The notes: generated by a model from the sequence alone, not told the origin. DNA of 64,000 nucleotides from Meira nashicola (GCA_001600355.1 BCJU01000001.1:2935178-2999177), one strand, 5' to 3'. Numbered from the stretch's first letter, positions 40,765 to 51,368 are shown. Made by a program: numbers and translations.

Positions 40765-41487
40765 ATGATGCCTTCCAAGCTCCCCGTCTTTACCAAGATT
40801 TTGGCCTTGTTCGCCTTCCTCTTGATTTAAGTGACATTTGCTTTTCCCCCTGGACCTGCACCTGCGCCTGTTTCATCAAATATGAATAGACTCTTCATTT
40901 CCGAAGATGATGTTCCTCCATTAGATGCCCAAGGATTTCTTGCTCAAGGTACATACTATGGCGGAGCACGTCCAGATATTGCAGCTGATTCAATCATTCA
41001 ACAAGCAATGGGTTGGGGTGTACCTTTTACGGCCGTTCAATACGATTTGAATACATTAAAAGCTGCCGCTTTCCCTCCAGGTCGACCAGATGATTTTACT
41101 CAAACATGGAAAGATGGAGCTTATAACTTCGCCCTTGCTGCTCATAAATTTGGTCAACCAGTCGTTGATCAATTAAATGCTCAATGCAAAAATTGTGGAA
41201 AGACGTATACTCTTCTCTTAATTTGGGGAACTTACCAAGGAATGAATTTTGACAAGGATGCAGTCATCATGGCCAGCTGTTCTGCTTTGGAAATCACAAA
41301 TGATAATAATTGCTTTGCCAACTTCCCTCAAGGCTGTTCAATTCGTCCTGTAGGCGAACCGATCGATTTGTGGGATGCTGAACCCAAGAGAGTCGTCGTG
41401 AATGCTAAATCTCGTGCAGCGATCATTGCTGGTATCAAAGCGTACTCCAACAAAAGTCATCAAAGTATCACTGTCCCCAATTTTTGA
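40765..41487 (+). pseudogene. Tandem family member 5, signal peptide broken by in-frame stop
   Basis: An ATG pair at 40765 and 40768 opens a hydrophobic signal-peptide-like frame, but TAA at 40828-40830 ends it after 21 codons. The same frame continues without interruption to 41487 and encodes a full family core (YYGGARPDIAAD, WKDGAYNFA, CKNCGKTY, GMNFDKDAV, NCFANFPQGCSIRPVG). The column holding the stop lines up by eye with a GAA codon in copy 1, so one base change may be enough. The first conserved cysteine is also lost (AAH in place of xCH), leaving five. Translation from the next ATG (40882) would give about 201 residues with no leader. No intron that would remove the stop is evident. I therefore call a recent pseudogene; a leaderless cytosolic product or a sequencing error are alternatives. 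Confidence 0.75.
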
Positions 41488-42102
41488 TCGCTAAGCTAGT
41501 GGTACTTCCATCTCATATTCTCTACAATCATTCCACCATAAATTCATATTCGATTAATTTGATTTTCCCATAACACAATAATTGATCGTTCTCGTCAATC
41601 ATGAATGAATGCATTCAGATTTGCCTTAATTACCAGCTAGTAACTGTTCAGTGTAGGCATTTACCAAAAGAGCAAAAGCTGAAATGATATAAACACGTGA
41701 CACGAACAAAGCTCAAGCCCGGCCGCGCGCAGATGGAGGCATAGAAGCTTAAAGCAGAGTGTGGAAGATTGGCGAATGTGCTAGAGGGCCTGCCTCGTGG
41801 ACATTTTCAAAAAAATTTAAGAAGAAATAATTTTTTGGCTTTTAACAAAAATCCATTAGAGTTGAAATGCAGAAAATTCTCATTGCGAGTGAGTGTGTGC
41901 ACACATGCATTATTGGATCATGAGAGGCGTCGTGCAACGTACTCTCAACTTGGGCTGTGTGAAGTATAACAACAGTGCGCATATAGTGCAACATCATTTT
42001 ATTTAATTAGCATTTATATAGACTCACAAATCCTGATCTTAACCATCATCGACGATTGATTGATCTTTTGTTTCATTTCATTCATCGTTTTCGTACCTCA
42101 AA
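41488..42102. other. Upstream region of the Hsp110 gene
   Basis: 615 bp with no gene. It contains CACGTG at about 41696 and a paired GAAAATTC at 41872-41879 preceded by another GAA, a weak heat-shock-element-like pattern that is not a perfect three-unit array. Confidence 0.5.
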
Positions 42103-44442
42103 ATGGCTTCCACAATCGGTATTGATGTGGGTAATTCCAGCAGTAAGATTGGTGCTGCCCGATCGCGTGGTGTAGACGTTTTGGCAAACGAAGTTTCCAA
42201 TCGTCAAACACCTTCTTTGGTCTCTTTCGGACAAAAGAGTCGTGCTCTTGGTGAATCAGCAGCAACTATGCAAACATCCAATTTCAAAAATACAATCGGA
42301 TCCCTAAAACGTTTGATCGGAAGAACATTACAAGATAAAGATGTTCAAGAAGTTGAAAAGAAGTTTATCAATGCTGAATTGGTTGACGTTCAAGGTGAAG
42401 TTGGTGTCAAGGTTCGTTTCGCTGATGAAGTACAAGTTTTCTCTGCAACACAATTGATGGGAATGTATTTGGGTAAATTACGTGATACTGCTTCACAAGA
42501 GTTGGGAGGATCAGGAGTTAGCGATGTAGTCATCTCCGTTCCAAGTTGGTTCACAGATGCTCAAAGACGTGCAATGCTTGATGCAGCAGATGTTGCAGGC
42601 TTGAACCCTTTGCGTCTCATGAACGATACAACAGCATCAGCTTTGCAATACGGTATCACAAAGACTGACTTACCAGAAGCAGAAGACCCACGTCACGTTG
42701 TCATTTGCGATTTCGGTCACTCCAGTTATCAAGTTGCCATTGTCGCTTTCGCCAAAGGTCAATTGACTGTTTTAGGATCTGCAGCTGATCGTCACTTTGG
42801 TGGTCGTGACTTTGACCGTGCTTTGCTCGATCACTTTGCTGAAGAATTTAAAGGTAAATACAAGATTGACGTCAAGTCCAGTCCTAAGGCCATCTTCAGA
42901 TTGGCAGCTGGATGTGAACGTTTGAAGAAGGTTTTGTCTGCCAACGCTGTCGCACCTTTGAACGTTGAAAGTATTATGGAAGATATCGATGCTTCCTCTC
43001 AACTAAAACGTGAGGACTTTGAAGAATTGATCAAGCCTTTGCTTGACAGGGTCGATGTTCCTTTGAAGGCTGCTTTGGAACAATCTGGTTTGACCAAAGA
43101 GCAAATTCACAGCATTGAATTGGTCGGTGGAAGCAGTCGTGTTCCAGCATTGAAGGAGCGTGTACAAAACTTCTTCGGAAAGCCACTCTCGTTCACATCC
43201 AACCAAGACGAAGCTGTTGCTCGTGGATGTACATTGGCCTGCGCCATTCTTTCGCCAGTCTTCCGTGTCCGTGAATTCCAAGTTCACGACTCCAACATGT
43301 ACCCTATCAAGGTCACTTGGGACAAAGTTCCCGATGTTGATGAAGACACTCAATTGGAAGTATTCAAGCAAAACAACCCCATTCCATCTACTAAGATCTT
43401 GACCTTCTATCGCAAAGAACCTTTTGCAATTGAAGCACACTACGCAAATCCCGAAGAATTGCCTGCAGGAGTTAACCCTTGGATCGGAAGATTCCAAATC
43501 AAGGGTGTCACTCCTAACGCTGAGGGTGATCACTCAATCGTGAAGATCAAGGCTCGTCTCAACTTGCACGGTGTTCTCAACTTTGAGAGCGCTTACGTTG
43601 TTGAAGAAGTAGAAAAAGAAGAGGAAGTTCCAGTTGATCCCTCTGCAATGCAAACTGATGGTGAAGCACCAAAGACTGAGAAGAAGATTGTCAAGAAGAT
43701 GCAAAGAAAGGGTGATTTGCCAGTTGTTGCCGGTATTAATGCACGCGATGCCAGCATCGTTGCTGAATACAAAGACAAAGAAGGACAAATGGCAGCTAAT
43801 GACAAATTGGTCCTCGATACAGAAGACCGCAAGAACGCCTTGGAAGAGTTCATTTATGATCAACGCAGCAAATTGGACGAAAGATTCCGTGCTTACGCTA
43901 CAGCAGCTGAGAAAGAGAAGTACTTGGCTGCATTGAACGAACAAGAGGAATGGCTATACTCTGAAGAGGGAGAAGATGCAAAGAAGTCTGATTACGTTTC
44001 TAGATTAGAGGCCCTACAGAAATTGGGAAACCCAATCAGCTCCCGCTGGCGTGAAAATGAAGATCGCCCCAAAGCAGCAAGCGCTTTACGTGATACGATT
44101 GCCATGTTCAACGAAGCCGTTCAAGGTGGCGATGCCAAATATGATCATTTGACAGATGATGATAAGATGAAGGTTTTGGAAAAGTGCGCAACTGTTGAGA
44201 AATGGTTAAGCGATAACTTGATCCGCGTTCAAGAACAGCCAAAGGATGTCAACCCAAAGATTACAGTTGCTGATATGAACAAGAACCGTGATGATGTTTT
44301 GTTCACATGCAACCCAATCATCAACAAGCCTAAGCCTCGTGCACCTCCCGTTCCTACTAACACAGAAGCACCTAAGAAGGAGGAAGCACCAAAGAAAGAA
44401 GAACAAAAAGAGGAAGGACCGGGAGAGATGGATGTTGATTAA
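42103..44442 (+). CDS. SSE1: Hsp110-type chaperone (Sse1 family)
   Basis: Cytosolic Hsp70-superfamily protein that acts as nucleotide-exchange factor for Hsp70 and as a holdase in protein folding and disaggregation. It has 779 residues in one exon (yeast Sse1 has 693). The ATPase domain starts IGIDVGNSSSKIG, with the Hsp110-type Asn-Ser-Ser in place of the Thr-Thr of true Hsp70. It continues with LMNDTTASALQYGI near residue 168, VICDFGHSSYQ near 201, and ELVGGSSRVPALKE near 340. The substrate domain carries an acidic loop insertion (EVEKEEEVPVD near 505) typical of Hsp110, then a helical C-terminal domain. The last 30 residues are Lys/Glu/Pro-rich and end GEMDVD, not the EEVD tail of Hsp70. 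Codon use is that of a highly expressed gene. Confidence 0.95.
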   Translation: MASTIGIDVGNSSSKIGAARSRGVDVLANEVSNRQTPSLVSFGQKSRALGESAATMQTSNFKNTIGSLKRLIGRTLQDKDVQEVEKKFINAELVDVQGEVGVKVRFADEVQVFSATQLMGMYLGKLRDTASQELGGSGVSDVVISVPSWFTDAQRRAMLDAADVAGLNPLRLMNDTTASALQYGITKTDLPEAEDPRHVVICDFGHSSYQVAIVAFAKGQLTVLGSAADRHFGGRDFDRALLDHFAEEFKGKYKIDVKSSPKAIFRLAAGCERLKKVLSANAVAPLNVESIMEDIDASSQLKREDFEELIKPLLDRVDVPLKAALEQSGLTKEQIHSIELVGGSSRVPALKERVQNFFGKPLSFTSNQDEAVARGCTLACAILSPVFRVREFQVHDSNMYPIKVTWDKVPDVDEDTQLEVFKQNNPIPSTKILTFYRKEPFAIEAHYANPEELPAGVNPWIGRFQIKGVTPNAEGDHSIVKIKARLNLHGVLNFESAYVVEEVEKEEEVPVDPSAMQTDGEAPKTEKKIVKKMQRKGDLPVVAGINARDASIVAEYKDKEGQMAANDKLVLDTEDRKNALEEFIYDQRSKLDERFRAYATAAEKEKYLAALNEQEEWLYSEEGEDAKKSDYVSRLEALQKLGNPISSRWRENEDRPKAASALRDTIAMFNEAVQGGDAKYDHLTDDDKMKVLEKCATVEKWLSDNLIRVQEQPKDVNPKITVADMNKNRDDVLFTCNPIINKPKPRAPPVPTNTEAPKKEEAPKKEEQKEEGPGEMDVD

Positions 44443-44872
44443 AGCTATTTAATATTTTCTTAGATATCCACTCCTTATTCCGACGTACAAAATTACCTGT
44501 ATAAGCGCTATATATACTTCAATACAGATAGATGGGTTTTATTTTTTTGAGGGAGAGTGTTGCATCATTGTTTCTGTGTCATGTCATTATCTTTTAGATC
44601 ATCAAATCACATTGTATTCGGAACCGGCCAAAGTGATGAAATGATGGGGCGCGAATAATGTTTTCTTTGTTTGCTGTGTTAAAGCGATGCAATTAAATCA
44701 TCGTGCGTGCGGGGTTATAAGATTCGGTTCTCTCCCTACTCTCTCTCTAACGAAAGCCAAGAATACATAAGCTCGCATAAATCATCGCCACTTTCATCTT
44801 CCATTTTTGCATGTTGAAATTGATTTATCTTCTTTTTATTACATTCTCAACTTCCATCTCTATGCCACAATT
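44443..44872. other. Intergenic region after Hsp110
   Basis: 430 bp of AT-rich sequence with no gene seen. A pyrimidine-rich stretch near 44728-44748 precedes the candidate small gene. Confidence 0.5.
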
Positions 44873-45203
44873 ATGGTTCGAATGTTGATTTATTGGTTTG
44901 CAATCTTACCTTCTTGTACTGTTTTGCAATGTCTTTGTTTACCAATGGTGGGTATTATTATAGAAGAACAAAAATTGTATACATTAAAGCAGCTGATCCA
45001 TTGCCCCCTCCCCTTTCTTGTTGTATTTCCAGGCACCTTATACCAATACAATCATGCCTGGAACATTTCTAGAAGAAGGTTCTTTACCTTTACCGATTTT
45101 GGATATGATTCAATTGGCCGAAAAAGAAGATGAAGTTTATTTTTATGATCCTACTTCGAGAAGTTCAACTTCTAGACCTATACGTTCGATCATCAAATTG
45201 TAA
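44873..45203 (+). CDS. Candidate two-exon small secreted peptide
   Basis: ATG at 44873 followed by 25 codons of a signal-peptide-like hydrophobic sequence (MVRMLIYWFAILPSC...). It can be spliced at a GTGGGT donor (44948) to the TTTCCAG acceptor ending at 45032, removing 85 bp with a CTGAT branch-point-like element near 44992. The joined frame continues into an acidic then Ser/Arg-rich stretch ending SIIKL, giving 81 residues with a mature part of about 55. Without splicing the frame still runs 86 codons, so the intron is not forced by a stop. The second exon alone also reads from an in-frame ATG at 45054 (49 codons). No family is recognised, and it could be chance. Confidence 0.4.
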
Positions 45204-46488
45204 ATAGAAGAAGGATTGAAAGATATAAGAAGCAAGAATGTTGCCAGCAAGTTTTTTATTTTTGTCTCTGTTCTGTACAGTAAGGAAGAAAGTTTAATTT
45301 CATGGAAGTGCTAATAAGAAACACACTATGCCAAGACTGCTTTGAATACAGATTTTATACACCAGAAAAGCGATTTTCATATCGATGCAGGGCCTAGAAC
45401 GTCAAAGCTCAATCAATCATCATGAGTCACAACAATACATACATATTCTATCGGCAGCTTTGCAAATTATTTAAACTTTTGATAAATGACATCAGGAGTA
45501 TTCCCTTTTTGAAGAGAGAAAGGAAAGCAAGCATTCAATTCCATGTATGTATGCACTCAACACAGCGTTATTCAATTTTGGCCGTTAGACTGCGTGCGTG
45601 GGCAGCGCAAGGCAACGCCTTTTAAGTTTGCAGAATAACCCTAAGTAGGCTTAATAACCACAGGGAGATTTTTAGAGGAGAAGTGAATGTTGTATGATTC
45701 TGGCTCAAAACGCGTCTGGAAATAAGCCATTTCGCTTAAATCCGAACCTCTTTTTTTCCTTCTTAGGACGGGCTACTGGCGAAGCTGTCAAATTTGTAAG
45801 AGGTACTCACGCACTTTATTTCAATTCATTCAGTCGAATGATAGATCAATAGAGGTCTCTTGTACCGCAAAATTTTACGAAATTGAAAAGCAGTGACTTT
45901 CTCCGTGATTCTTATTTGTTTTATATCGGTAGATCTTTCGCATCTATTTTAAACATTCTTGGACCTTCTACGGTGGCAAAGCAGAGGACGATGGCGACAT
46001 ATACAAATGTAAATATCTCTCTATCCCTTCTTTATCCGTTAGTACAATCCAAGAAAAGATTCTGTCAAAAAATTTCATGCTCGCTTCCTTTCTCGAAGGT
46101 ATGCATGTATGCTGAGCAGGTCTAATTTTTGTCCAAAAAAGAGCCACGCGCAAGACACGTACCCATCTAATTTTAAAGTCTCGGTGTTAGAATCCAATAC
46201 TGGCCTACGGCCTTAAAAAAATTCTATCAACCCATTTTGTACAAAGCGCATGCAGCCTTGAAGCGGGAAAGGAAAATTGGACTGCTTCAGTGCTGTACTT
46301 TGCGTGCGTAACTTACTCTAAATTTCTTTCATTCATGGCGACCATTGCACATCCAATCCACAGCCACCACAAATCAATCAAAGGCGGTGTAATCCGGATC
46401 TCATTCATCAAAAAGGTGAAGACAGTCCACAAGAATTGTAGTCAAGGCCAACAGTGATCTCATTCCCTTCCGAATATAATCATCCATC
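45204..46488. other. Intergenic region upstream of the Zn2Cys6 gene
   Basis: 1.3 kb with only short unlinked frames (under 85 codons). It probably holds the promoter and leader of the transcription factor. No RNA gene is recognised. Confidence 0.55.
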
Positions 46489-49400
46489 ATGGTCAGCCGA
46501 CAGAATCAATCTTATTCGAGAGATGAATCAGAAGAGTTGGATTCCGATACTTCTTCCGTCAATGGTAATGATTCAACAAATATGACGGAAGCTGGGAATC
46601 TTTCCAATAGACCACCACCAAAAAAGAGAAATCGCGCTGCTTTGAGTTGTACTTTATGCCGTGAACGTAAGGTAAAGTGTGATCGAGTCATTCCTTGTCA
46701 ACAATGTATCAAGCGTGGTGACGCAGATTTTTGTCATTTGGATCCTAGCAAGAAAGGACCTGAGCAAAAGAAGAAGGGAGGACGTACCTCAAAAGCCAAA
46801 GAAGAAGTACAACATGAACATGTTCCAATGCAATACAACCCATACGGTCCATCACAATTTGAACAATTCTCTTCGACTCTCGGTAGTATGGCTCCACCTC
46901 AGCAACAACAACAACTACAAAGACAAAATTCAACTTCATCTCCTGCAAGTTCGGCTACGAGTGAAGTGGATGCTATCAAAGCACGCTTGGCTCAATTAGA
47001 ACAAGTTTTGGCACAGAGACAATCTCAAGATATCAGTCCTGGATTTGGTAGCGCTCAGGCGATTTCCGATGCGTCTTCTATTCCCGGTTTGAGCCCAAGA
47101 TATCCATGGCAACCATCATTGAACGGCACCAGTAATAGTTCTGGCTCATTCGTTACAAGTCCAATGAATCAGATCCCTGCAAGTAATTCGCCGTCCAACA
47201 TGATCAACCATCGTTCCAATTCCGCCTCTTCACCTTCTCGAACTGGATTTGCTGCCGTTTTTGCTCAACAGCAGCAGCAGCAGCAACAAGGTGGTATACC
47301 TGGTATGAATAATAGCCCAAGCAATGGCAGCCTTCAAGTCGTCTCCTCATCAACAAGCTCAGCGGAAAGACCATCCTCTCGTCGTTCTGGCAGTGGCAAG
47401 AGTGCGTCCAAATCGAACAGCAAATCCAACAAGACAGAGATCATTCCTTCGAGCGACTCCAATCAGACAGCAGGCCCTAGAGGTGAGGTAGATTCTGATA
47501 CGGAAGATGCAGCCTTGGTTCTAGAAGGTTTGGCTATGGGAAGGCCGGGAGAATGCGGAGAAAAGAAGACTTTGAAACCTGAACGAGCTGCATTGGAGAT
47601 CATTGAAAAGGATCCCGTGAAAAGCATTCAAGGTTTTGTAGAGGAAGACCGCGCCGAAGATATCATGACAGAAGGCAAATACAGCTTCGAAAAGAAGAAA
47701 AAGGCAACCGATAAGGACGGATGTGGCGCTGGTGAAAAATGTGACTATGACGACAAAGATGGTGAGGCAGCAAAAACTCTACGAGAATTTCTACAGAAGA
47801 ATCCTGATGCCGTCTTTGGACCTGATGGACAACGACTTTCACCGGCCAAACGTGTTTGCGTTTTGCTTAGTCGACATGAATCTTTGTTCAATCTGGTTTG
47901 GGGGCCAGAGACATATTTGGGCTGGGGCATGGGATGGGCTTTCCCCGCTGCTGAAGCTGCAGGTGATATGATGGATGTATCTGAAGTCGTCGGATGCAAA
48001 GGAGCATTGCAAAGGGAAGCTGTCTTGCGTGCCATCATTCGTAGCTTGCCCGAACGAGAGGTTGCAATGCACCTCGTTGACGTTTTCGATAGCCGTGTGA
48101 AGTTCTTGGCTGGAAATTGTTTCCACGTTCCAACGTTCAAGAAAGATATGTCTGCATTCTACGATCTTGCTACGGTCGAAAAGCGTGCTAGAGTGATTAA
48201 CTTTGTCGACCCTGGTTGGCTTTCACTGATGTTGATGATCTTTGTTCTAGCCCTTCACTTCCATCCTTGTGAACGTCCAGAGCTCGTACAACATCTTTTT
48301 GACGGTAGAACAATCCATCTTTGGCGTTCAGCCGCACAAACCAGTTTGGTGCTTGCAAGATATCAATCTTCTTCCTCTATGGCTGTTTTGCAAACGATCA
48401 TCTTGATCAATTTACTCTCAATGGGTCAAGGCAAAGAGAATTTCAGTCTTACCCACACTGCTATCAGCAATGCACTCGAGATGGGCTTACATCGTTTGGG
48501 GGACAAGGACAAACAACCAAAAGCAGGTGAATGTTCTGCCACTTCGATTCGTAGAGAAATGGCAAAGCGTATATGGCATCAATTAACATTCACTGATTGG
48601 TGTTCTGCTACGATGCATGCCGGTTCTTACCGCATCCATCCTCATCAGTTCAATACACCTCTCCCGGGCAATTACAACGATGAAGATCTTTGTCAATGTC
48701 CTCAACCATCTCCACGACCAGATACGGAACATACAGATATGTCTTATGCGCTAGCCATGCTCAAATTAGCCGACATTTCTCGTCAAAATGTTGATATGAT
48801 TCATTCATCAGAAGGTAAAAAGATCGCATGCTCTGATATGGCATACCTCGACACTTCTTACCGTGGATTGTTGGAACAAGCACCATCATTCTACAAGATT
48901 GGATCGGATGAAGGAGCGGGAGCAAATATCGAAGTGGAAAGATGGCTATTCCAACAAAGTGTATTCCATAAGCTTTTACGATTACACAGACCACAATTAA
49001 GCAGTCGCACTAGTGCAAGGACAAGTTGTGTGTTATTGGCACGTAGTATCTTGGACATGCAACGTCGTATCCGTAGCAGATGTAGTGTCGTTGATCGCTT
49101 GTTCGTTAATCTTGCTCAATCTTTCTCCGCGGCAATCGTTCTTTGTTTGGATTTATTACAAACTCGGCCGAGTGCAACAATGCGTTCTATCGTTCGCGGT
49201 GAAATTTTTGAAGCTCTCAAAGCATTACGACATGTTGGAGCAAGTCATCATACAACCGAAAATAGTATTCGAGTGATTGAAGCATTATTGGAAGAAGAAG
49301 AAAGCAGATGGAATAGTCCTCAAAGTACAACAACTAATGACCAAAGTTCTGGTAAAAGAAGACGAGGAGATAATTCATCTGGCCGTGGTGAACGCAGAAA

Positions 49401-50592
49401 GGATATGCTCAACCTCGCTTTACGTGTCGCCAAAGCTGCTCACGGTGATGGAACGCATAGCGGAAGCGATGATGTTGACATGGCAGACGGAGATCATAGC
49501 TCAGCAACCGGATCACACGATGAACCAACAAATGATCAAGCTATGGCACAAAGGATCAAGGATCAACAATCAAGACAAATGTTTGATCAATTATTAGCCG
49601 GCCGCCCATCGTTTGCAGAGCCAAGTTCGTTTTCCAGTGCGCCTTTCCAAACCAATGTGTTTGACCAACCACGTGGTACAGTTGCTCCCAACGGTTTGGA
49701 CTTTGGATTAGGATGGACACCACCAAATGCTGAGAATGGACAAATGTTTGATTTGACGAAATTCTTAGCAGAGGCAGAGACAAATAGCAGTCCGGGCAAT
49801 GGAGATAATGCTAATAGTAGTGCAGCCAGCGATAGTGGACATAGTTCTTTGCATGGAGGCAGAGCTAATTCAACATCCAGTGGTCATTTGAGTCATAGCA
49901 GTAGCTTTAGCAACGGTCCCAAACCGTTTGCAGCTCAACAAAATGGTGCTTCTACCAATACTGCTTCTAGTGGAGGAGATCCTACCCATTCGCCAATAGA
50001 TGCTCTCGCCTTTACAGATGGCGGAGTCGGAAATGTAATTTCTCCGAGCGCGTTCGAGAGACCTTCAACCAATTTGGACGGATTCTGGAATTGGGTTTTA
50101 GCACAAGGCTCTTCAGGATTCGCTACGACTGGCAATGATGCAAACCAGCAAGCACCTTTGGGTGGTGGCGGTGCGATTGCAAACGGCCTTCAGCAACCTG
50201 CAAAACAGAATGAATCCATACCAACTTCAGCTCCTTCAACCAGCGTTCAACAAGCGCAATTTGTGGATGCATTAGCACAAAATATAAATGGAGGTATGGG
50301 TGCAAATCCGGTCAGTAACGCTAGCATTGAGGCCAATTTACCAGCTGCTCCTCAACAATCTAGCAATCCTTTCGCTGCTGGAAATGCTGGCAAGACATCT
50401 TCTACTGGCGTGAATGCAAGTGGTAGTGAATTGCCCTTCTATTCCGTTGGAACTCCAAGCGCAGGAATGGGAAATTCATGGATGAGCACGCCTGGTCTAT
50501 TTGATTTCGCCTATGAATTCGGCGGTGAAGGCCAATCATCTAGTCAACAAAATAACACAAATGCAACCAATGTTGCAAACACCTTTGCATGA
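46489..50592 (+). CDS. Zn2Cys6 fungal transcription factor
   Basis: Large nuclear regulator, 1,367 residues in a single exon. The binuclear zinc cluster lies near residues 54-80 with six cysteines in the pattern C-x2-C-x6-C-x5-C-x2-C-x8-C (SCTLCRERKVKC... QQC... DFC), preceded by a basic stretch. A Gln-rich and Ser-rich linker follows, including a CAG-rich run at 47269-47290 coding for eight or so glutamines, and a coiled-coil-like segment AIKARLAQLEQVLAQ. The middle domain of fungal regulators (Fungal_trans) spans about 530-870, with its typical FHVPTF, LALHFHPCE and LEMGLHRLG segments. The final 400 residues are Asn/Ser/Gly-rich and probably activating. Targets are unknown. The neighbours give no pathway hint. 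Confidence 0.92.
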   Translation: MVSRQNQSYSRDESEELDSDTSSVNGNDSTNMTEAGNLSNRPPPKKRNRAALSCTLCRERKVKCDRVIPCQQCIKRGDADFCHLDPSKKGPEQKKKGGRTSKAKEEVQHEHVPMQYNPYGPSQFEQFSSTLGSMAPPQQQQQLQRQNSTSSPASSATSEVDAIKARLAQLEQVLAQRQSQDISPGFGSAQAISDASSIPGLSPRYPWQPSLNGTSNSSGSFVTSPMNQIPASNSPSNMINHRSNSASSPSRTGFAAVFAQQQQQQQQGGIPGMNNSPSNGSLQVVSSSTSSAERPSSRRSGSGKSASKSNSKSNKTEIIPSSDSNQTAGPRGEVDSDTEDAALVLEGLAMGRPGECGEKKTLKPERAALEIIEKDPVKSIQGFVEEDRAEDIMTEGKYSFEKKKKATDKDGCGAGEKCDYDDKDGEAAKTLREFLQKNPDAVFGPDGQRLSPAKRVCVLLSRHESLFNLVWGPETYLGWGMGWAFPAAEAAGDMMDVSEVVGCKGALQREAVLRAIIRSLPEREVAMHLVDVFDSRVKFLAGNCFHVPTFKKDMSAFYDLATVEKRARVINFVDPGWLSLMLMIFVLALHFHPCERPELVQHLFDGRTIHLWRSAAQTSLVLARYQSSSSMAVLQTIILINLLSMGQGKENFSLTHTAISNALEMGLHRLGDKDKQPKAGECSATSIRREMAKRIWHQLTFTDWCSATMHAGSYRIHPHQFNTPLPGNYNDEDLCQCPQPSPRPDTEHTDMSYALAMLKLADISRQNVDMIHSSEGKKIACSDMAYLDTSYRGLLEQAPSFYKIGSDEGAGANIEVERWLFQQSVFHKLLRLHRPQLSSRTSARTSCVLLARSILDMQRRIRSRCSVVDRLFVNLAQSFSAAIVLCLDLLQTRPSATMRSIVRGEIFEALKALRHVGASHHTTENSIRVIEALLEEEESRWNSPQSTTTNDQSSGKRRRGDNSSGRGERRKDMLNLALRVAKAAHGDGTHSGSDDVDMADGDHSSATGSHDEPTNDQAMAQRIKDQQSRQMFDQLLAGRPSFAEPSSFSSAPFQTNVFDQPRGTVAPNGLDFGLGWTPPNAENGQMFDLTKFLAEAETNSSPGNGDNANSSAASDSGHSSLHGGRANSTSSGHLSHSSSFSNGPKPFAAQQNGASTNTASSGGDPTHSPIDALAFTDGGVGNVISPSAFERPSTNLDGFWNWVLAQGSSGFATTGNDANQQAPLGGGGAIANGLQQPAKQNESIPTSAPSTSVQQAQFVDALAQNINGGMGANPVSNASIEANLPAAPQQSSNPFAAGNAGKTSSTGVNASGSELPFYSVGTPSAGMGNSWMSTPGLFDFAYEFGGEGQSSSQQNNTNATNVANTFA

Positions 50593-50798
50593 GAATGCAA
50601 AGTTTCTTTGAATCTCTCTTTTGACTTAATCTATTTGGCTTTTTGTATTGTTATTATACCGTCTCCTTTTACCACTTCTTTGATTCTTCTTATTCTCTCA
50701 TGTATCTCGCTTCCAGTTCTTATTTTTATCTTTGGAAAGATGGTGTAAATCAGATTTTGAGTAATGACATTATTCATCTATTGGTACATTCGTGAATT

Positions 50799-51368
50799 CT
50801 ATTTTTTGCCATTAACGTCATCTGAATCGGATAAAATTTCCATAGTTTCATAACCATTTTCACCTTCATATTGAACTCCTCTGCGTACTCTACCACCATG
50901 AGCAGTTACGATTTGTTCAATAGTTTTAGGTTGATCTTTTGTATCTGTAAACCAACCAAGATGATCTGCTATTAAATGACGATTTTTACATGAAGGACAT
51001 TGAACTAAAACGATTCCACGTTCATAACTTCTTTTTGTGAATTGATGTGTTGATCTATGACCGCATTCGTTTGCCGTACATGTGAACGTTAAAGATAATT
51101 TTGGTTCATCAGCTAAAGTTGATTGATCTTTATCTTCTGTTCCCGATCTTGCAGGTGGCGAAGAAGAAGATTGTTGTTGTTGTTGTCGAACGGGAGATGT
51201 CGTGTGAGAGAATGTGCGAATTGTGGGAAAAGAATTAGATCCTTCTTTATTCCTTCTAAGATGCGCAAATCCAACTCTAGCAATTGTTCTTGAAGGTCCA
51301 GCAGAGCATTGTAATAGCAAAGAAGAAGGTTGATGTTGAAGTATAGAGCGAGTGCAGGTCCGTAGCAT
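50799..51368 (-). CDS. ZIM17: Mitochondrial DNL-type zinc finger protein (Zim17/Hep1)
   Basis: Mitochondrial matrix co-chaperone that keeps mtHsp70 (Ssc1) soluble and so supports protein import. The protein has 189 residues. It starts with a Ser/Arg-rich mitochondrial targeting sequence (MLRTCTRSILQHQ) and a linker rich in Gln and Ser. The DNL zinc-ribbon follows near residues 90-160: CTANECGHRSTHQFTKRSY, then VQCPSCKNRHLIADHLGWF, giving a C-x4-C and C-x2-C ligand set plus the Asp-x-Leu element (DHL in place of DNL). The start at 51368 is preferred over the longer frame to 51476, whose extra 36 residues are not targeting-like. The C-terminal 30 residues are acidic and not part of the domain. 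Confidence 0.92.
   Translation of the reverse strand: MLRTCTRSILQHQPSSLLLQCSAGPSRTIARVGFAHLRRNKEGSNSFPTIRTFSHTTSPVRQQQQQSSSSPPARSGTEDKDQSTLADEPKLSLTFTCTANECGHRSTHQFTKRSYERGIVLVQCPSCKNRHLIADHLGWFTDTKDQPKTIEQIVTAHGGRVRRGVQYEGENGYETMEILSDSDDVNGKK

Noticed and set aside
36366..41487. Assignment of the secreted family to known killer proteins, hydrophobins or CAP/PR-1 proteins
   Set aside because: Cysteine spacing and motifs do not fit: no hydrophobin CC pairs, no CAP His/Glu motifs, and no match I could recognise to killer proteins.
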